Shown here one piece after another: positions 61,221 to 64,000 of a stretch of 64,000 bases of DNA. Under the pieces are notes generated by a model that was given only the letters and a program-made list of their open reading frames with translations, was not told where the DNA came from and did not search any database. Position 1 is the stretch's first letter. Every line of letters starts with the position of its first letter. This DNA comes from Bacillota bacterium. Its GTDB lineage: Bacteria; Bacillota; Clostridia; Lachnospirales; Lachnospiraceae. Where the stretch lies: contig JAEZVF010000104.1 of the NCBI GenBank assembly GCA_023443225.1, forward strand, positions 1 to 64,000, given 5' to 3'. The translations under genes were made by a program, and so were the position numbers.

Positions 61221-62549
61221 TTCTTCCTCATTCCTATTTTGTTCATATTGATATTGCATAACAGCAAAATCCATAGCATCTATGAATTCCTCCATAGACT
61301 CTGTACCTCTTAAATATTTCGGCAGACGATTTAAAAATATATCATGTTGAATAATTGTATTCCATTTTAATTGATAATTCGGAATAATTACTTTTGCTCT
61401 CTCTACTTCATCCAGATATTGAAGCACAATTTCTGATTCATCTGTGTCTATCGTATCATCAGATAAGTCTTTACTCATTTCTTCTGTTTGAATCAAACGA
61501 AATTTTAGAAACTCAATTGCTCCTTTTATTACCTCATCGCTATAATCCGTGCTTATTACCCATGCAGTCATCTCCGCAGATCCTACAATTACATCACCAG
61601 GAAATGTATGAAAACCTACCTTTTCTTCAAAATCATTACCTACATAACTGGAGTTAGTAAAATTACCAATCATCCAGGCTCCATTTGCTATCATAGCAGT
61701 CTCTTCCTCATAAAAATGCCATGCCGCAGAATCAAAATCCCCGTCAATTGCATCATCGGTTGTATAATTAAATAGTCTTTTGCATAATGTTATCATTTCC
61801 CTAAATTCAGTAGTATTATAGGTTTCAGGAAATAGCTGATTCATAAATTCCTGTCCTGATTGAGTCACGCCGAGAGAAGCAGTCGAATATAGCATTGGAA
61901 TCCAAGCTGTTCCGGTAGTATGTAACGACAAGGGAGTAATCCCTGACTTATGAAGCTTATCGCATGTATAGAAAAACTCTTCCCATGTATCAGGAAATGT
62001 GGTAATTCCGGCTTTTTTAAATAAATCTTTATTATAAAATACTCCCGAATAAAATAGTTTGTCATCTAATGGAGCCAGATATACAGATCCATCCTCTTCA
62101 ATACAGGATTGTACAGACTTACGCTGATAAAACTCCTTTAAAATAATATCTTTATTTATGTAAGGAGTAAGATTAACAATTCTATTGTTTTCTTTTAGTA
62201 ATTTATAGAATGCAGGATCAATTCCTACATCTGTTATTATGGCAGGCAACTTATTAACCGAGTTTAAAAGTTTTATCTTCGAACGATAGTCTGCCTCATC
62301 ACCTGCCATCCATTCTACTTCCACACGATACTTGCCCTTATAAGCTTCATTGAAGTCCAATACCAATTTCTCATTTGCCTTATCTCCAGATTGCGTATTA
62401 ATCAGAAATACAACCGGTATCACAACCTCTTGTCCATCTTTTGTATCCATAATAGCACTTTCAGTCAAATTATCTCCGTCTGAACTGCAACCATTAAGTA
62501 ATACAACTATAATCAACATGACTGCAAAAAGGATTATCCGTCTGCTCAT
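61212..62549 (-). CDS. Carbohydrate ABC transporter substrate-binding lipoprotein (SBP family 1)
   Basis: 445 residues. Lipobox LNGC, then a family 1 sugar-binding domain: KLPAIITDVGIDPAFYKLLKE, YKDL-like GVFYNKDLFKKAGITTFPDTW and EEETAMIANGAWMIGNF. The Asp/Glu-rich C-terminus (NRNEEEED) is unusual. No permease genes are in the window; they may lie beyond the right edge, or the protein may serve the adjacent YesM-type kinase as an accessory sensor. GGAG precedes the ATG, 11 nt after the kinase gene. Confidence 0.85.
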   Translation of the reverse strand: MSRRIILFAVMLIIVVLLNGCSSDGDNLTESAIMDTKDGQEVVIPVVFLINTQSGDKANEKLVLDFNEAYKGKYRVEVEWMAGDEADYRSKIKLLNSVNKLPAIITDVGIDPAFYKLLKENNRIVNLTPYINKDIILKEFYQRKSVQSCIEEDGSVYLAPLDDKLFYSGVFYNKDLFKKAGITTFPDTWEEFFYTCDKLHKSGITPLSLHTTGTAWIPMLYSTASLGVTQSGQEFMNQLFPETYNTTEFREMITLCKRLFNYTTDDAIDGDFDSAAWHFYEEETAMIANGAWMIGNFTNSSYVGNDFEEKVGFHTFPGDVIVGSAEMTAWVISTDYSDEVIKGAIEFLKFRLIQTEEMSKDLSDDTIDTDESEIVLQYLDEVERAKVIIPNYQLKWNTIIQHDIFLNRLPKYLRGTESMEEFIDAMDFAVMQYQYEQNRNEEEED

Positions 62550-62560
62550 TCCTATCTCCT

Positions 62561-64000
62561 TTATAATACTAACTCCTCATCAACTGGTATTACGATATTA
62601 CAAGTTGTACCAACCAGCTCTTCCTCTGATACAACAAAATAAAACTTAATTTTATCCTTATATTTTAGTCGCAAACGACTAATTACATTGGCAATTCCAT
62701 ATCCACCTTCCGATTGCGGAAAATAGTAAGTGATATTGTACAAATCATCATGTTGCATTTGGTTGATCTGCTTACATACTTCTTTATCCATAATCCTTCC
62801 ATTATTAAAGACAGAGATACTTAAGTAATTACAGTTATCATGATACATCTTAGATTTATTTGCAGTTATATCAATTTTTATAAAACCACCTTCGTAAATA
62901 TTGGAAAATCCATGCTTGATACAATTCTCAATGATAGGCTGTAAAATAAGTTTTAATATTTTTATATCCTTTAGTGACTCATCACATTCAATTTGATAAG
63001 AAAAGAGTTTATTATTGCGCATAATCAGTAAATCCATATAGCTACATACATGCTCTAACTCTTCTCTTAGCGTTACCACATCTTTACCCTTATTAAGACT
63101 TATTCTCAGTAATTTTGACAAGGATTGAATCATATTCATAATACGTTCATCCTTATTCAGTCTTGCAAGCATATATATGTTGTCCAACGTATTATACAAA
63201 AAATGTGGATTTAACTGATACATAAGTGAATTTAATTCGCTGTATCTTAATTCTTGTTCTTGTTGTTTAATCTCTTTTAACAGTATATCAATTTTAACCA
63301 TCATCTTATTATAGGTATTCCCGATAGAATCCAGCTCTGTATTTGTATGTAACTCTAATGTTTTTGTAAAATCAGAACCATTAAATTCGCTCATTACTTT
63401 ATTTATCTGTTTCACTGGTTTCGTAAACTTCATAGAAAAACAAATGCTTAATAAAATCGCTATTACACATAATACAAATGCGATAATTAATATGCTAAAA
63501 TAAACTTGCTTCAAAGGAGCATTTAGAACGGAACTTGGAACGTAAACTGCTACAGTAAATCCAGAATCCTCATCTTGTTCAAAAAACATCATAGCATTCT
63601 TTATTTTAATAACACTTGCATCATTACGATTCTCTTTCAAACCACTTGCTATATCATCACGAAGCTGACAGTTCTCTGGCGATATGCTTTCCCCATTACA
63701 TTCACTATAGCAAACATCATCGTTACCATCTAGTACAAGATAGGTAACATTTGCTTCTTTCTTTATATTGGCCAACATATTTTTAAAATAGGTATCACTC
63801 ATCTTAAGCATAATAACACCTGACTTATGAGAATATTCCATATGTCTAACGTATCTTCCAATAAACAAAGCTTTATCTTTCTTCTGATATAAGGTATCCT
63901 TCTGCCATGACCATTGTGTCTTTGAATATTCATTTCCTAACCCTTGATATAATTCAGAATTAAGAAAGTCATCTGCATGAAATCCAATGGATATTCTGGT
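62561..64000 (-). CDS. YesM/LytS-type sensor histidine kinase (partial, runs off window)
   Basis: 480 residues seen; the frame is open through the last base, so the N-terminus lies outside. Visible: part of an extracellular Cache-like sensor region, a transmembrane helix (ILIIAFVLCVIAILLSICFS), HAMP, His-kinase domain with the phospho-acceptor in QLNPHFLYNTLDN, and an HATPase with QPIIENCIKHGF and GGYGIANVISRL. Such kinases pair with AraC-type response regulators to induce sugar-uptake operons. No response regulator gene is seen. Co-oriented with the sugar-binding protein and pulA genes downstream. Confidence 0.93.
   Translation of the reverse strand, partial: TRISIGFHADDFLNSELYQGLGNEYSKTQWSWQKDTLYQKKDKALFIGRYVRHMEYSHKSGVIMLKMSDTYFKNMLANIKKEANVTYLVLDGNDDVCYSECNGESISPENCQLRDDIASGLKENRNDASVIKIKNAMMFFEQDEDSGFTVAVYVPSSVLNAPLKQVYFSILIIAFVLCVIAILLSICFSMKFTKPVKQINKVMSEFNGSDFTKTLELHTNTELDSIGNTYNKMMVKIDILLKEIKQQEQELRYSELNSLMYQLNPHFLYNTLDNIYMLARLNKDERIMNMIQSLSKLLRISLNKGKDVVTLREELEHVCSYMDLLIMRNNKLFSYQIECDESLKDIKILKLILQPIIENCIKHGFSNIYEGGFIKIDITANKSKMYHDNCNYLSISVFNNGRIMDKEVCKQINQMQHDDLYNITYYFPQSEGGYGIANVISRLRLKYKDKIKFYFVVSEEELVGTTCNIVIPVDEELVL

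Overview
The window reads as chromosome from a low-GC, anaerobic, spore-forming member of the Clostridia, most like a plant-polysaccharide-degrading Lachnospiraceae species such as Lachnoclostridium phytofermentans (inferred, no search was run). The evidence is PolC-type polymerase III, the sporulation genes yqfC and yqfD, a flavodiiron protein, GH67 alpha-glucuronidase with an aldouronate-type ABC transporter, and a cytoplasmic pullulanase. Every intact gene is on the minus strand. The only plus-strand gene signal is a broken insertion-sequence transposase near 56.8 kb.

Layout from left to right; transcription runs right to left. 0.2-4 kb: a BofC-like membrane protein, a SpoVB/MurJ-like flippase and a DUF3048 lipoprotein. 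3.9-8.8 kb: the conserved locus rpsU / yqfC-yqfD-phoH-(compact PgpH-like)-ybeY. 8.9-11.7 kb: alaS with a consensus promoter. 11.8-19.5 kb: an oligopeptide ABC transporter whose OppC-like permease carries a repeat-built extracellular insert. 19.7-25.8 kb: an aldouronate transporter plus GH67 operon, with a decayed GH2 gene between its last two genes. 26-27.6 kb: a PilZ protein, a DUF4177 protein and tRNA-Glu with its own promoter and terminator. 27.7-40.7 kb: one long operon, NodB deacetylase-bactofilin-pyrH-frr-uppS-cdsA-dxr-rseP-ispG-polC. 40.8-43.7 kb: TrkH and TrkA potassium uptake.

43.7-47.7 kb holds a stress module: DUF438/hemerythrin and DUF1858 proteins, an FNR-like regulator with four cluster-type cysteines, and a flavodiiron protein. 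The two flanking target promoters share an identical FNR box placed like class II activator sites. 47.6-51.8 kb: an aminotransferase, a MocR-type regulator, and a lipoprotein whose promoter is overlaid by a palindrome. 51.9-54.4 kb: a polar amino acid ABC transporter preceded by a leader with a 27-codon ORF. 54.5-56.7 kb: an electrophile/quinone-stress unit (nitroreductase, LigB-type dioxygenase, YodB-like HxlR regulator). 57.2-59.1 kb: rpsB-tsf, with a tandem duplication of the tsf 3' end. 59.2-64 kb: pullulanase, a sugar-binding lipoprotein and a YesM-type sensor kinase that runs off the right edge, suggesting regulated alpha-glucan use.

The rpsB-tsf pair is separated from pyrH-frr-uppS-cdsA-dxr-rseP-ispG-polC by about 18 kb of transport, stress and wall genes, whereas many Firmicutes keep these blocks together. 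The most notable signals are the FNR regulon with matching boxes, the hidden GH2 pseudogene, the four-repeat insert in the OppC-like permease, and the PgpH-like protein with a degenerate HD site.
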